Source of the DNA: CAZOWL01 sp964583605
GTDB taxonomy: Bacteria; Pseudomonadota; Gammaproteobacteria; Chromatiales; Chromatiaceae
DNA: 42,591 nt
Assembly (NCBI GenBank): GCA_964583605.1
Contig: CAZOWL010000030.1
Coordinates: 1-42,591, forward strand
Direction of reading: 5' to 3'
Shown here: positions 8,805 to 16,799 of the stretch, one piece after another
Layout: each line of letters opens with the position of its first letter
Position numbering within the stretch: position 1 is the stretch's first letter
Notes under the pieces: generated by a model
What the model saw: only the letters and a program-made list of their open reading frames with translations
The model's database searches: none
Told to the model about the DNA's origin: nothing
Translations under genes and position numbers: made by a program

Positions 8805-9233
8805 TCACCGACGGCGGGGAGAGAGACGCTGCTCAAGAAAGCAGCGCTTGTTGTGGATGGAAGCGGTGACAAATGTTCCCCCAGCAGACACGATGCGGAT
8901 GGCTGTCAGGAGCTCCTCGAATGCGTTGTCCTTCAGGACGTAGCCGGCTGCCCCAGCGGCCTGCGCCCCCTGTGCCGCGGCGAGCGCGGAGTGCATCGTC
9001 AGCGTCAGGGCGCGCGTCGCGCGCCCCGATTCGAGAAGCCTGCACGCCACGTCGATCCCAGTCATAGTTGGCATGTTGATGTCGAGGATCGCGACATCGG
9101 GCGGCAACTTCTCGATGAGGTCCCAGGCCTCGCCGCCGTTCTTGGCTTGCCCGACGAGCGTGCAGTCCGCGCTCGCCTGTAGCAATGCGGCCAGCCCCTG
9201 GCAGAACAGATCGAGATAAGGCTTCCCCCGCAC
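8805..9233 (-). pseudogene. Response-regulator receiver fragment (NarL/LuxR type)
   Basis: About residues 11-115 form a receiver domain with phosphoacceptor Asp51 (VAILDINMP) and the conserved Lys101 (GYVLKD). The N-terminal acidic pair of a receiver is absent. The protein stops right after RLSPRRR, where a LuxR-type output domain (LSPRE...) would begin. The first ten residues (GKPYLDLF) look like the end of the PAS segment encoded upstream, so a deletion appears to have joined a PAS sensor to a receiver. It is unlikely to regulate transcription. Confidence 0.65.
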
Positions 9234-9340
9234 AATTCCTCCTCGCTGCCAACGCCGATGAGTGAGAAGCCGGTCCGATTCATCGACACCAGGCGACCTT
9301 GCCCGTCAATCTCGTGGATACAGACCGGCGCGCGCTGGTG
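9234..9340 (-). pseudogene. PAS-domain fragment of a sensor kinase
   Basis: Reading the minus strand gives APVCIHEIDGQGRLVSMN followed by SLIGVGSEEELCG, a typical PAS-domain core. A stop codon lies a few codons upstream, and a G-run shift at the end changes frame into the receiver fragment. No histidine-kinase domain is present. It is a remnant of a PAS-containing sensor next to, or fused with, the receiver. Confidence 0.5.
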
Positions 9341-9491
9341 TCGAGGCTACAGGCCGAACGCAGCCTCGCCGATGGAGAGGAGCGCGCGACTGGAGACTGG
9401 AAGTTCGCCGCACTTTTCCGGATGATGGAGCTGCGTGGCGCGACACAGCCAGGTCGCTTTGCGCGACTAAGGAAACCCAAACGCAATCAGA

Positions 9492-9617
9492 CTAACGATC
9501 GTGGGGCGAGCCGAGCCAACCCGGCCCATGAAATCTCGCCTCGCCCCTGATCGTTCCCTCACCCCAACCCTCTCCCAGAGGGCGAGGGAGCGAACGTGCC
9601 GCGCGGATTTCATTGTA
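9492..9617 (+). repeat. Dispersed double-hairpin repeat, copy D
   Basis: A complete plus-oriented unit, with arms near TAACGATCGTGGGGCGAG and CTCGCCCCTGATCGTT, then the CCCTCTCCCAGAGGG hairpin and the GCGCGGATTTCAT tail. It ends 17 bases before the start of the GIN-domain gene, so it should be part of that gene's leader. Confidence 0.85.
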
Positions 9618-9634
9618 AGGGGGGAGGAGGTCCT

Positions 9635-10393
9635 ATGAGAACTGCGATGCTGCCGCTCCTGTTGAGCCTTTGCGCCGGGGGCGCCTTCGGCGAAGCGTCC
9701 GTCACCATCGGTGGGACGGCGATCCAGGCGTCCGGCAGTCAAGTCACTGTGCGGAGTGGCACGGTAGTTGTGGATGGGCAGGTCTTCTCGGGCAACCTGG
9801 TTCAAGGATCAGGAAGGCTAGCCACCGAAAATCGCGAGCTTGGCGAATTCGATGAGCTGTATCTGCATATCAGCGCGGACGTCACCGTTACGGCGGGAGA
9901 GAAGGGGCAGTGCGAAATCACCGCCGATGACAACATCTTGCCGCTGATTCTCACCGAGCGCTCTGGCAATAGGCTAAGGATCTCCGCGAGAGACAGCTAT
10001 TCGTCCACCCAAAAAACGATGCTTGCGCTCCGGACTCCGCTGCTGACCAAGGTGGAGATGAACGGATCTGGCGATGTCGCGATCACGGACGTCACCCGGG
10101 ACCGGCTAATTCTTGTGATCCGTGGCTCCGGAGACATCACAGCAACGGGCAAGGTCACAGAGCTCAGGGCCGCAATCAATGGCTCCGGCGACGTGCGCGC
10201 GGCAGCTCTCGAAGCCAAGGCGGCCGACATCCGGGTGAGCGGCTCCGGTGACGCGGACGTGCATGTCGCGGAGCAACTGACCGCGGAGGTCCACGGCAGT
10301 GGCCGGATCACCTATAGCGGGTCGCCCTCGAGAGTTCACGCCTCTGTGACTGGATCTGGGGATATTGTCAGAGCCGCCGCCGGGGGAAGGTGA
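9635..10393 (+). CDS. GIN-domain (DUF2807) exported protein
   Basis: A 252-residue protein with a signal peptide (about residues 1-19, MRTAMLPLLLSLCAGGAFG). The mature part contains a head/GIN domain. From about residue 135 a GSGD-type motif recurs six times at roughly 20-residue spacing (NGSGDV, RGSGDI, NGSGDV, SGSGDA, HGSGRI, TGSGDI), as in the right-handed beta-helix of this family. It is probably periplasmic or surface-associated; its function is unknown, possibly adhesive. GGAGGAGG lies a few bases before ATG 9635, which decides this start over the upstream ATG at 9596 in the same frame, which falls inside the repeat. Confidence 0.85.
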   Translation: MRTAMLPLLLSLCAGGAFGEASVTIGGTAIQASGSQVTVRSGTVVVDGQVFSGNLVQGSGRLATENRELGEFDELYLHISADVTVTAGEKGQCEITADDNILPLILTERSGNRLRISARDSYSSTQKTMLALRTPLLTKVEMNGSGDVAITDVTRDRLILVIRGSGDITATGKVTELRAAINGSGDVRAAALEAKAADIRVSGSGDADVHVAEQLTAEVHGSGRITYSGSPSRVHASVTGSGDIVRAAAGGR

Positions 10394-10538
10394 GCGGCGT
10401 CCGGTCGAGAGGGTCAGCACAGGCCGCGACCTGGGTGGTGGGTCCGGGGACTGACGCAATGAACGGCGAAGCGCTCTGGCTGTTCGCCGCCCATCGGCTG
10501 GCCGGTAGGGGCGGCGGCCTCCCATAGAGCGGACTCGA

Positions 10539-10761
10539 TCAGCCCGTGATGTAGTGCTCGAGCTGCTCGATGACGAGGTTCTGTTCCGAGAGCGTAGTCC
10601 CGCTCCGAGATCAGGCCTACGATCCTTCCTTCATCGAGGACGACCAAGGATCCGACTTCGTTGTCGGCCATCAGCTTGAGTGCGTCGAACACCGGCGCAT
10701 TCGGACCGATTGAGAACACCTCGCCGCCCTTTGCATCGAGCAGTTGATTGATTGTTTCCAT
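10539..10761 (-). pseudogene. CBS-domain protein with internal deletion
   Basis: The start is clear: GGGAGGAGCC before ATG 10761, then METINQLLDAKGGEVFSIGP and the first CBS repeat to GLISERDYA. In a different frame immediately afterwards comes SEQNLVIEQLEHYITG and a stop at 10539, which is the usual C-terminus of two-CBS proteins of this type. The second CBS domain is therefore deleted and the ends are out of frame. The open frame to 10414 is read-through. Intact relatives bind adenine nucleotides; this remnant probably does not. Confidence 0.7.
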
Positions 10762-11241
10762 CGAGGCTCCTCCCGCTGGTTCATCACAACTTGAAAATGG
10801 GACCGTGTACACGAGAGAGGAATAGACCGATGACGAGGCCGCGCGCGCCCCTCCACACCGCGGTCTTTAGATGCCAACGATGTGATGCCTTGGCTCCTTG
10901 CCGTCCTCGGCAGCGCGGCTGCTGCGGCACGCGCTGAAGCTTGGAGGGACCATAGCCGACGGTCGCGATCAGCTCCGGCACCCTGCTCGGGCTCAGCATC
11001 GCTGAACTCAGGTGCGCGCATCGAACCCTCCGGTTGATAACACGGGAGTCCGTGCCGATCTAGGTGTCGCAACGTGCCCATCGCGCATGGCGGACCGGCA
11101 GACCACTGTCGTCGTCGAAAGCCCAATCGACGAGCGACCGACGATCGACGGTCAGAATCGCTGGTGAATTGTCCCCATAGTTGCGGTGGGCGCGGCGTCG
11201 CCCAGCCAGAGCCATGCCCCATAGCCAACGCGGAGGTGATC
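10762..11241. other. Eroded region with a possible AraC-type scrap
   Basis: On the minus strand around 10932-10999 the peptide ELIATVGYGPSKLQRV resembles the region just before the helix-turn-helix of some AraC-family regulators (VGYGPKTLQRVLRFQR). The frame degenerates afterwards. Nothing else in this stretch is recognisable, and open frames on both strands are shadows. The upstream region of the CDGSH gene must lie at its right end. Confidence 0.35.
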
Positions 11242-11892
11242 ATGAGTGACAAGCCGATCTACGACTATCCCGGCAGCGAGATTGACGTGCGCTGGGATGA
11301 GCGCTTGTGCATCCACATAGGTGAATGCGGCCATGCCGCCAACAGCCTCTTCGAGGCGGACCGGAAGCCCTGGTGCCTGCCAGACGAGGTGAGCAAGGCC
11401 GAGGTGCGCGAGGTTTGCGAGCGTTGCCCCAGTGGTGCCCTGAGCTACACCGACAAGTCCGGCCAACCGGAGCAGGCGCCTGCCGAGAACACCGTGAGCG
11501 TGGCCTACAACGGCCCGCTGTATCTCACCGGGGATCTCCACATCGCGGACGCCGCCGAGGACATGGCCGGCACCCGCTATCGGGCCGCACTCTGCCGCTG
11601 CGGGGCATCGGGCAACAAACCCTTCTGCGACAATAGTCACTTGGGTGCCGGCTTCCAGGACTTCGGCGCCGTCGGCGAGACGGGCTCAGGTCTCACTGCC
11701 GCGGGCGGGCCCCTTAAGGTCAAGCGCCTGTCGAATGGCCCGTTGATGGTGGAAGGCAATTTCAGCATCCGCGCGGCCAGCGGACGCGTTGCCTGGCGGG
11801 GCGAGAAGGCCTTCCTGTGCCGTTGCGGTGCTTCCGGGAACAAGCCATTCTGTGACGGAAGTCACAAACGCATCGGTTTTGCAGACGGTTAG
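11242..11892 (+). CDS. Iron-sulfur protein with N-terminal Fer4-like domain and two CDGSH motifs
   Basis: A 216-residue protein. Residues about 10-70 resemble the divergent 4Fe-4S mono-cluster domain (Fer4_19, pfam06902), with Cys23, 29, 45, 59 and 62. Two CDGSH-type 2Fe-2S motifs follow: C118-x-C120-x8-C129-x3-H133 and C193-x-C195-x8-C204-x3-H208, both with the CRCGASGNKPFCD core. It could therefore bind three clusters and move electrons or sense redox state in the cytoplasm; no specific reaction is known to me. GGAGG lies about seven bases before ATG 11242; the upstream in-frame extension to 11074 is non-coding in character. It is intact among decayed genes. Confidence 0.9.
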   Translation: MSDKPIYDYPGSEIDVRWDERLCIHIGECGHAANSLFEADRKPWCLPDEVSKAEVREVCERCPSGALSYTDKSGQPEQAPAENTVSVAYNGPLYLTGDLHIADAAEDMAGTRYRAALCRCGASGNKPFCDNSHLGAGFQDFGAVGETGSGLTAAGGPLKVKRLSNGPLMVEGNFSIRAASGRVAWRGEKAFLCRCGASGNKPFCDGSHKRIGFADG

Positions 11893-12094
11893 AGCGGCAA
11901 TCGTCATCCCTTGCAAGCGGAAGCCGGTCACGCAGTCGCCGGTCGTCTTCAGCCCATTGCACACTTCGGGTACGACGCGGATGCGGCTGATCTCGACTTC
12001 TGGCGCCCAGGCGATGCGGCTAAGCCACTCATCCGGCAGCGCGATAATCCCTTCGCGCACATCATCGGCCTTCCTCCCCTCCTCCCCAGCCAAT

Positions 12095-12280
12095 CTACCC
12101 TTGCGGTCTGCCCTCCTGCTGGCGTTCGTAGAAGACACCGAAGCCGTAGATCACGAGGCCAAGGAAGATGAACAGGAAGCCGCTGGCCGCGATGGCAGGA
12201 TGACCGCTGACGAGACCAAAGACCAAGGAGAGCAGTGCCACCCCGCTGACAAGCAGCCCGAAATACTCTAACGCCTTCAT
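12095..12280 (-). CDS. Small two-segment membrane protein, function unknown
   Basis: A 61-residue protein made almost entirely of two hydrophobic helices (about residues 5-25 and 29-50) with a short charged tail (ERQQEGRPQG). A good Shine-Dalgarno sequence (GGAGGATTAAGAGG) precedes the ATG. I recognise no family. A truncated repeat copy (E) lies upstream in the same orientation, about 270 bases away. The 11893-12094 stretch before it holds no gene I can support. Confidence 0.6.
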   Translation of the reverse strand: MKALEYFGLLVSGVALLSLVFGLVSGHPAIAASGFLFIFLGLVIYGFGVFYERQQEGRPQG

Positions 12281-12547
12281 CCTCTTAATCCTCCGTCGTG
12301 GGTTTTATTGATCGGATCCCATGTCCTTCGGAGCATCCCGGCAACCTCAAGCGTGCCGGGGACTTCGCGGACATTCCAAGGCTAGACATTCCTGAGCGAT
12401 CTTGTCTACTAGGCGCCAAGTGTGGTTTCGGGAATCATCAGGGGAGATACCGCGTCAACGTCATCCCTGCCACATCGGATAACCGGAATGAAGCGGTTCG
12501 CCGCTATCGCCCGGAGACGCGCATCCTCCACGGCACTTGGACCTCTA

Positions 12548-12592
12548 TTTTCATGGTTCGGGGTGGCGCGGCTCTCGCCCCATGATCGCTAG
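12548..12592 (-). repeat. Dispersed double-hairpin repeat, copy E (truncated)
   Basis: Only the outer part of the first hairpin remains: TTTCATGGTTCGGGGTGG followed by CTCGCCCCATGATCGCTAG. The second hairpin and tail are missing, and the second arm is damaged. The orientation is minus, towards the small membrane gene at 12095-12280. The rest of 12281-12767 holds no supported gene. Confidence 0.65.
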
Positions 12593-12767
12593 CGCAGCCT
12601 AAGCTCTCGGGGGAGGATACCCTCGGTGCTCCCGTCGCCCCCAGTTCTGATGGCCATTGACAGCGGACAGTTGGCGAGGTCGAGACCGCCAGCGTGGTAG
12701 AACTGCCCCGCCACCGCCAGCCTGGTTGACTGGCCTTCACCATCTCAAAAAGGAGATATACTTGGCG

Positions 12768-13094
12768 ATGCGCTGGACGATTCACCTACTGCCCGAGGCC
12801 GAGGCGGAGCTGGTCGCCATGCCCGCCGACATCCGCGCCCGCTTCCTGCATGTGGCCGAGCTGCTGCAAGCCTTCGGCCCGCAACAGGTCGGGATGCCGC
12901 ACATCCGCCACCTGGAAGGCAAGCTGTGGGAAATGCGCATGAAGGGCCGCGATGGCATTGCCCGCGCGGTCTACGTGGCCCGCACTGGACAACGCCTGAC
13001 CGTGGTTCACGTCTTCGTCAAGAAGGCCCAGAAGACACCGCGCCGCGCCATGGAAACGGCCCGCGCCCGCTTGGAGAAACTGACCGATGACTGA
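12768..13094 (+). CDS. RelE/HigB-type toxin (Gp49-like)
   Basis: A 108-residue protein of the phage Gp49-like/HigB family. It has an N-terminal helix-turn region (LPEAEAELVAMPADIRARFLH), then the strand pattern KLWEMRMKGRDGIARAVYVA and VVHVFVKKAQKTP, the usual RelE-fold core with basic residues that contact ribosome-bound mRNA. ATG 12768 is chosen; a TTG at 12762 lies nearer to the AAGGAG at 12750-12755 and could be the real start. The antitoxin follows with an eight-base overlap, the toxin-first order typical of higBA-like loci. Confidence 0.85.
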   Translation: MRWTIHLLPEAEAELVAMPADIRARFLHVAELLQAFGPQQVGMPHIRHLEGKLWEMRMKGRDGIARAVYVARTGQRLTVVHVFVKKAQKTPRRAMETARARLEKLTDD

Positions 13095-13368
13095 GCTTGC
13101 TGAGCTGAAAGGCCGCCTCTTGGAAGATCCCAAGACCCGCGCCGAGTACGAAGCCATGGAAAACGAATATGCGATTGCCAGAGAGCTGATCGCCGCCCGC
13201 ACCCGCGCGGGTCTGAGTCAGGCTCAAGTCGCTGAGCGCATGGGCACCTCGCAATCGACCATTGCCCGACTGGAGAGCGGGCGCACCCTCCCGAGCTTGC
13301 GCACCCTGGACCGCTACGCCCGCGCGACGGGATCAAGAACCGTGGTGCGCTTGGAAGCTGGGCGTTGA
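13087..13368 (+). CDS. HigA-like helix-turn-helix (XRE) antitoxin
   Basis: A 93-residue protein. Residues about 30-85 form an XRE helix-turn-helix (ARTRAGLSQAQVAERMGTSQ, then STIARLESGRTLPSL), and the N-terminus (about 1-28) is helical and probably binds the toxin. It overlaps the toxin gene by eight bases, implying coupled translation and autoregulation. The pair flanks the 3' end of the convergent defence operon. The 13369-13603 gap holds no clear terminator. Confidence 0.9.
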   Translation: MTELAELKGRLLEDPKTRAEYEAMENEYAIARELIAARTRAGLSQAQVAERMGTSQSTIARLESGRTLPSLRTLDRYARATGSRTVVRLEAGR

Positions 13369-13603
13369 GCTTGCCTGGCGAGCACAACCTGGCCCCATCC
13401 GAACATCCGAAAAGGACGGCCGGGGGCTAGACATCCACAGCGATTCACAGGACCATTCTCTTCGCACCTGCTGGGGCGAGATTCGGATCAAGATGCGCTA
13501 TGTCCGGCGCAAGGGCCGCTCGGCGAAGGCACGGGGTAAGATTTTTGGCGTAAGGAACTAAGCGGCTAAGGGCAATGCGGGTGTATTTGCGTTTCCATCG
13601 CGA

Positions 13604-15967
13604 TCAATCGCCCCAGCCCCGCGCCAGGCAACGCTTCCGCTCCTCGGCATCCAGAACCCTGGCACAACTCTCCCAGTCCACCTTCTCGACCCTGTGGTAG
13701 CGAAGCTGGAAGGGGTGCTCTTTGGGGACTGCGTCGATGGTCTGCTTGGCCCGGTCGATCTCCCCCAAGGCGATGTCGATCCACACATCCTCTAGGATGT
13801 CGGGGATCTGGCCGAACAGGCTGGCGATGTTCTCCAGGCGCTCGGAGAGCAAGTCATGGACACGGTCCTCCACCGACCCCGCATAGCGCATGTTGTAGAT
13901 GTCCACGGTGTCGCGGAGCTGGCCGATGCGCTGGATGCGCCCCTTGCGCTGCTCCAGGCGGGAGGGGTTCCAGGGCAGGTCGAGGTTGATGAGGGTTCCG
14001 AGGCGCTGCAGGTTTAGGCCCTCGGAGGCGGCATCCGTGCCGATCAGCACCCGGATCTCCCCCGTGCGCACCCGCTCCTTGAGCACCTCCCGTTGCGTAC
14101 GGGTGAAGACGCCCCCGTGCATGACGCCGGAGCGCTGGGCCCCCGCATAGATTCCGATCTCCTCCCCCGGCATCTCGGCCGTGAGCTGCTCGGCGAGCCA
14201 GAGCACCGAGTCGAAATACTGGCTGAAAACGATGCGCCCCAGGTCAATCCATCCCCGCTCCAGGAGCAGCGATCGGACGATCTGGTACTTGGGGTCGCGC
14301 TCCTGGTTGGCCTCTAGCGCCTTCAGAAGCCGTTGTAGGACGGACCGCTCCTCGCTCGTCAGGGTGCGCAGCACAATGTGGCGAATAAAGGGGTTGGACT
14401 GCTCGACGAAGCGCGGGAAGATCCGGCGGATCCTGGCCCGGTCGGGCGGTCCCAGGCGGTCGAAGCTCCCCCCGGGCGCGATGGCATCTTTGTCCGTCAT
14501 CCCCAGGGATCGGCGCAGGGTGCTGTAGTCCGGCCCCTCGGACGCTGGTGGCAGGGGATTGCGCATCCAGCCCCAGAGGTCGATCTCATCGGTCGGAGAC
14601 TCTTCGCCGCCGAGCAACAGCACGAGGGCATGGCGGGGCTTGCGCCACTGGCTCCCGTAACCGCCGAGCACCGCCTCAGAGCCCCGCGCCAGGGCGTCCA
14701 GCAGGTCCCAGGCCTCGATAGGATGCAACTGCACCGGGGTCGCCGTGGCGAGCAGCAGGCTGCGGGTGCGGGGTGAGATCTCCCAGAGAAAGCGCAGCAG
14801 ATTATTGGGCTCGGCAGGGTCGTACTCCTTGCCTGGACCGAGATTCCGGCGGCGGGCGCGGTGCGCCTCGTCCAGGATCACGCATTCATAGCTCCCGTTG
14901 ACCAGCCAGTCCTTGATCTCGGAGCCCGAGATGATGAGCCCAGTGGAGACGATCCCCACGCGCCTCGGGCACCGCCGGATCGCCTCCGGGCCCGTGCTGG
15001 GATGCTCGATGCCGTTCTCGTCCACCCAATTGCGACCGTCCCACACCGCCGAAGGCATATCGAGCAGGGTGCTTAGCTCCCCCTGCCACTGCCAGATGAG
15101 TGGCTTGGGTGCGAGCACCAGGACCGGACTGTCGCCCGAGAGGGCCATGAGCTGCGCCGCCATGGCGAGCTGGATGGTCTTGCCCAGGCCCACTTGGTCG
15201 GCAAGGATGAAGCGTGCGCCATGGGGACCCAGGTGGGCGTCAAACGCGAGCTTCACGAAGTGCTTTTGGTGACCCCAGAGGCCGACCTCCTTGCGGTAGA
15301 CCGGGGCCTCAATGACCGGCGCCGCGGGGTCTGGCTGCTTGCGCCAGGCGCTGAGGTCTGGGATATCCGTACGTGCCGCAAGGCGCTTGATGTCCTGGAC
15401 GACGGCGTCCGACAGCTCGACCGCGAAGGGGGAGTGCCAAAGGGCGTCGAACTCCTCCTGCACCCATTGGACGGCGTCGTCTGAGTCGTCCTCCCACAGA
15501 AGCTCGTAGTTCAGCCGCCAGGCGGTGAGCGACTCGTTGACGCTGCCGAGGAAGGCGCTGCGCCGTCCGTCCGCCAGGGTGATGACACCCGCCTTGCCGT
15601 GGATCAGCCCGAACCGCTCGTCCGGCATGACCCGGACCTGGAGCTTGCCGCTCGCCAGGAAGTCGTAGAGTCGCTGAAAGCGGGGCTTTGCGGCGTCGGG
15701 CAGCTTCTCAGGCTCCGAGTCGCACCACTCCCGGCGCATGGCCGCCTGAGCGGCCTTCTTGGCGGTCTCGATGTCTCTGGGGTCGATGATCGAGTTGCAG
15801 ACGAGGCGGACCGGGCCGGAGACGGACTCCAGCTCTTCCCCGGCGACCTCCAGGATGGAGGAGGAGAAGAACCCCGCGATGCGGTCGTAGCCCTGGGCCC
15901 CCCGCAGGCGCTCGGCCAGGAAGCTGCGGTCGAGTCGGTGGCCGCGGGAGGAGAAACGCCTGATCAT
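13604..15967 (-). CDS. SNF2-family helicase with N-terminal PLD nuclease-like domain (anti-phage-associated)
   Basis: A 787-residue protein. Residues about 1-190 form a phospholipase-D-like domain with H123-G-K125 followed by GSVNES (141-146), the HxK...N catalytic pattern. A superfamily 2 helicase core follows: motif I DQVGLGKT (257-264), motif II DEAH (366-369), motif III ATATP (about 408-412) and motif VI QRKGRIQRIGQ (673-683). Only one HxK is present, so catalysis would need a dimer. It is the last gene of the minus-strand cassette, 24 bases after the HIRAN gene. The family accompanies DUF1156, DUF499 and DUF3780 in defence islands. By analogy with DISARM and BREX helicases it probably translocates on invading DNA and may nick it. 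The gene is intact. Confidence 0.9.
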   Translation of the reverse strand: MIRRFSSRGHRLDRSFLAERLRGAQGYDRIAGFFSSSILEVAGEELESVSGPVRLVCNSIIDPRDIETAKKAAQAAMRREWCDSEPEKLPDAAKPRFQRLYDFLASGKLQVRVMPDERFGLIHGKAGVITLADGRRSAFLGSVNESLTAWRLNYELLWEDDSDDAVQWVQEEFDALWHSPFAVELSDAVVQDIKRLAARTDIPDLSAWRKQPDPAAPVIEAPVYRKEVGLWGHQKHFVKLAFDAHLGPHGARFILADQVGLGKTIQLAMAAQLMALSGDSPVLVLAPKPLIWQWQGELSTLLDMPSAVWDGRNWVDENGIEHPSTGPEAIRRCPRRVGIVSTGLIISGSEIKDWLVNGSYECVILDEAHRARRRNLGPGKEYDPAEPNNLLRFLWEISPRTRSLLLATATPVQLHPIEAWDLLDALARGSEAVLGGYGSQWRKPRHALVLLLGGEESPTDEIDLWGWMRNPLPPASEGPDYSTLRRSLGMTDKDAIAPGGSFDRLGPPDRARIRRIFPRFVEQSNPFIRHIVLRTLTSEERSVLQRLLKALEANQERDPKYQIVRSLLLERGWIDLGRIVFSQYFDSVLWLAEQLTAEMPGEEIGIYAGAQRSGVMHGGVFTRTQREVLKERVRTGEIRVLIGTDAASEGLNLQRLGTLINLDLPWNPSRLEQRKGRIQRIGQLRDTVDIYNMRYAGSVEDRVHDLLSERLENIASLFGQIPDILEDVWIDIALGEIDRAKQTIDAVPKEHPFQLRYHRVEKVDWESCARVLDAEERKRCLARGWGD

Positions 15968-15991
15968 GCGCGCCAGAGCCCGGTCCGGGGG

Positions 15992-16792
15992 CTAGGCAGC
16001 GTTTTCCTTAGGTCTTGGGCGACGCGGTTGGGCGCTGGATTGCGACGTACCGTCGTTCGAACGCGTAGGAATGGGTTGGAACTCGGGTGCGTCGCATGCA
16101 ATGAAGCCGTCCGGCCACGGTGAAGTCAGCCTGCATCGCAGGCGGTATTGGAGGGGCGCATCCCGGTTGACCCCATCGACGTAAACCGCAACCGCGTCTG
16201 GCCCGACAGTATCGAGCAACCGAATGATGTCGCCCGAGTAGTATCGAGGCACATAGCCGACGAGCTGAACCGGGTCACCGGTACGCATCATCAGCGCCAT
16301 GGCATCGACGTGGTTCTGGATATCGCGTGCCAAGTACAGACGCTGATCAACCTCAAGGTGATCGAGTGCCTCCTGATCATCAATCGACAGATGTCGGCGT
16401 CCTCGGGCAAAGAAACGGATCTCGTAGCGTCGGTCTGCAGTGGGTTCGGGGCAGGAAATGACCTCCAAGCCATCAGTTGCTCGTAACCCGCCGGTGCGGC
16501 TTAGTTCTTCGAGGGCATCGGCTTGGACGGGACTCAAGCCCAGCCATTCCATGTAGCGGCGATACTCGGGCCTCACTCTGGGCAAAACACGGTTGGCGAA
16601 CAACGGGAACAACTCGTTCGACACGTATTCCGCGTCCAGATCCGTCAGTCGGCCGAACGCCTCGAACTCGGGTAACTCCCGGGAGCCTCGCGTGTAGACG
16701 AACCGGTACTGACCGTTATCCCGCGACAAACGGGCAACCGGTGCCCAACGACGGGACACTTGATCCTGCATGGCAACGAACAGTTTGCTCAT
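15992..16792 (-). CDS. HIRAN-domain protein
   Basis: A 266-residue protein. About residues 120-232 resemble a HIRAN domain (VQLVGYVPRYYSGDIIRLLD, then DAVAVYVDGV), known in eukaryotic HLTF/Rad5 to bind single-stranded DNA ends. Residues 1-100 (ARLSRDNGQYRFVYTRGS, then FEAFGRLTDLDAEYVSNELFP) form a domain I know from partners of HipA-like kinases. The C-terminal 30 residues are low in complexity and basic. It starts seven bases after the kinase stop, so the two are translated together. Its role is inferred as recognising damaged or replicating DNA, or serving as kinase partner or substrate. Confidence 0.65.
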   Translation of the reverse strand: MSKLFVAMQDQVSRRWAPVARLSRDNGQYRFVYTRGSRELPEFEAFGRLTDLDAEYVSNELFPLFANRVLPRVRPEYRRYMEWLGLSPVQADALEELSRTGGLRATDGLEVISCPEPTADRRYEIRFFARGRRHLSIDDQEALDHLEVDQRLYLARDIQNHVDAMALMMRTGDPVQLVGYVPRYYSGDIIRLLDTVGPDAVAVYVDGVNRDAPLQYRLRCRLTSPWPDGFIACDAPEFQPIPTRSNDGTSQSSAQPRRPRPKENAA

Positions 16793-16799
16793 TTCTCAT

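Noticed and set aside
8617..8808. 63-codon minus-strand frame overlapping the receiver stop (GTG start)
   Set aside because: It reads somewhat like a protein (SRACQAYRASLEV) but no family is recognisable and it follows a broken gene, so it was not called.
11686..12138. 150-codon minus-strand frame opposite the CDGSH gene end
   Set aside because: Its second half is antisense to conserved CDGSH sequence. The first part (GIIALPDEWLSRIAWAPEVEI) looks protein-like but cannot be assigned and overlaps the small membrane gene.
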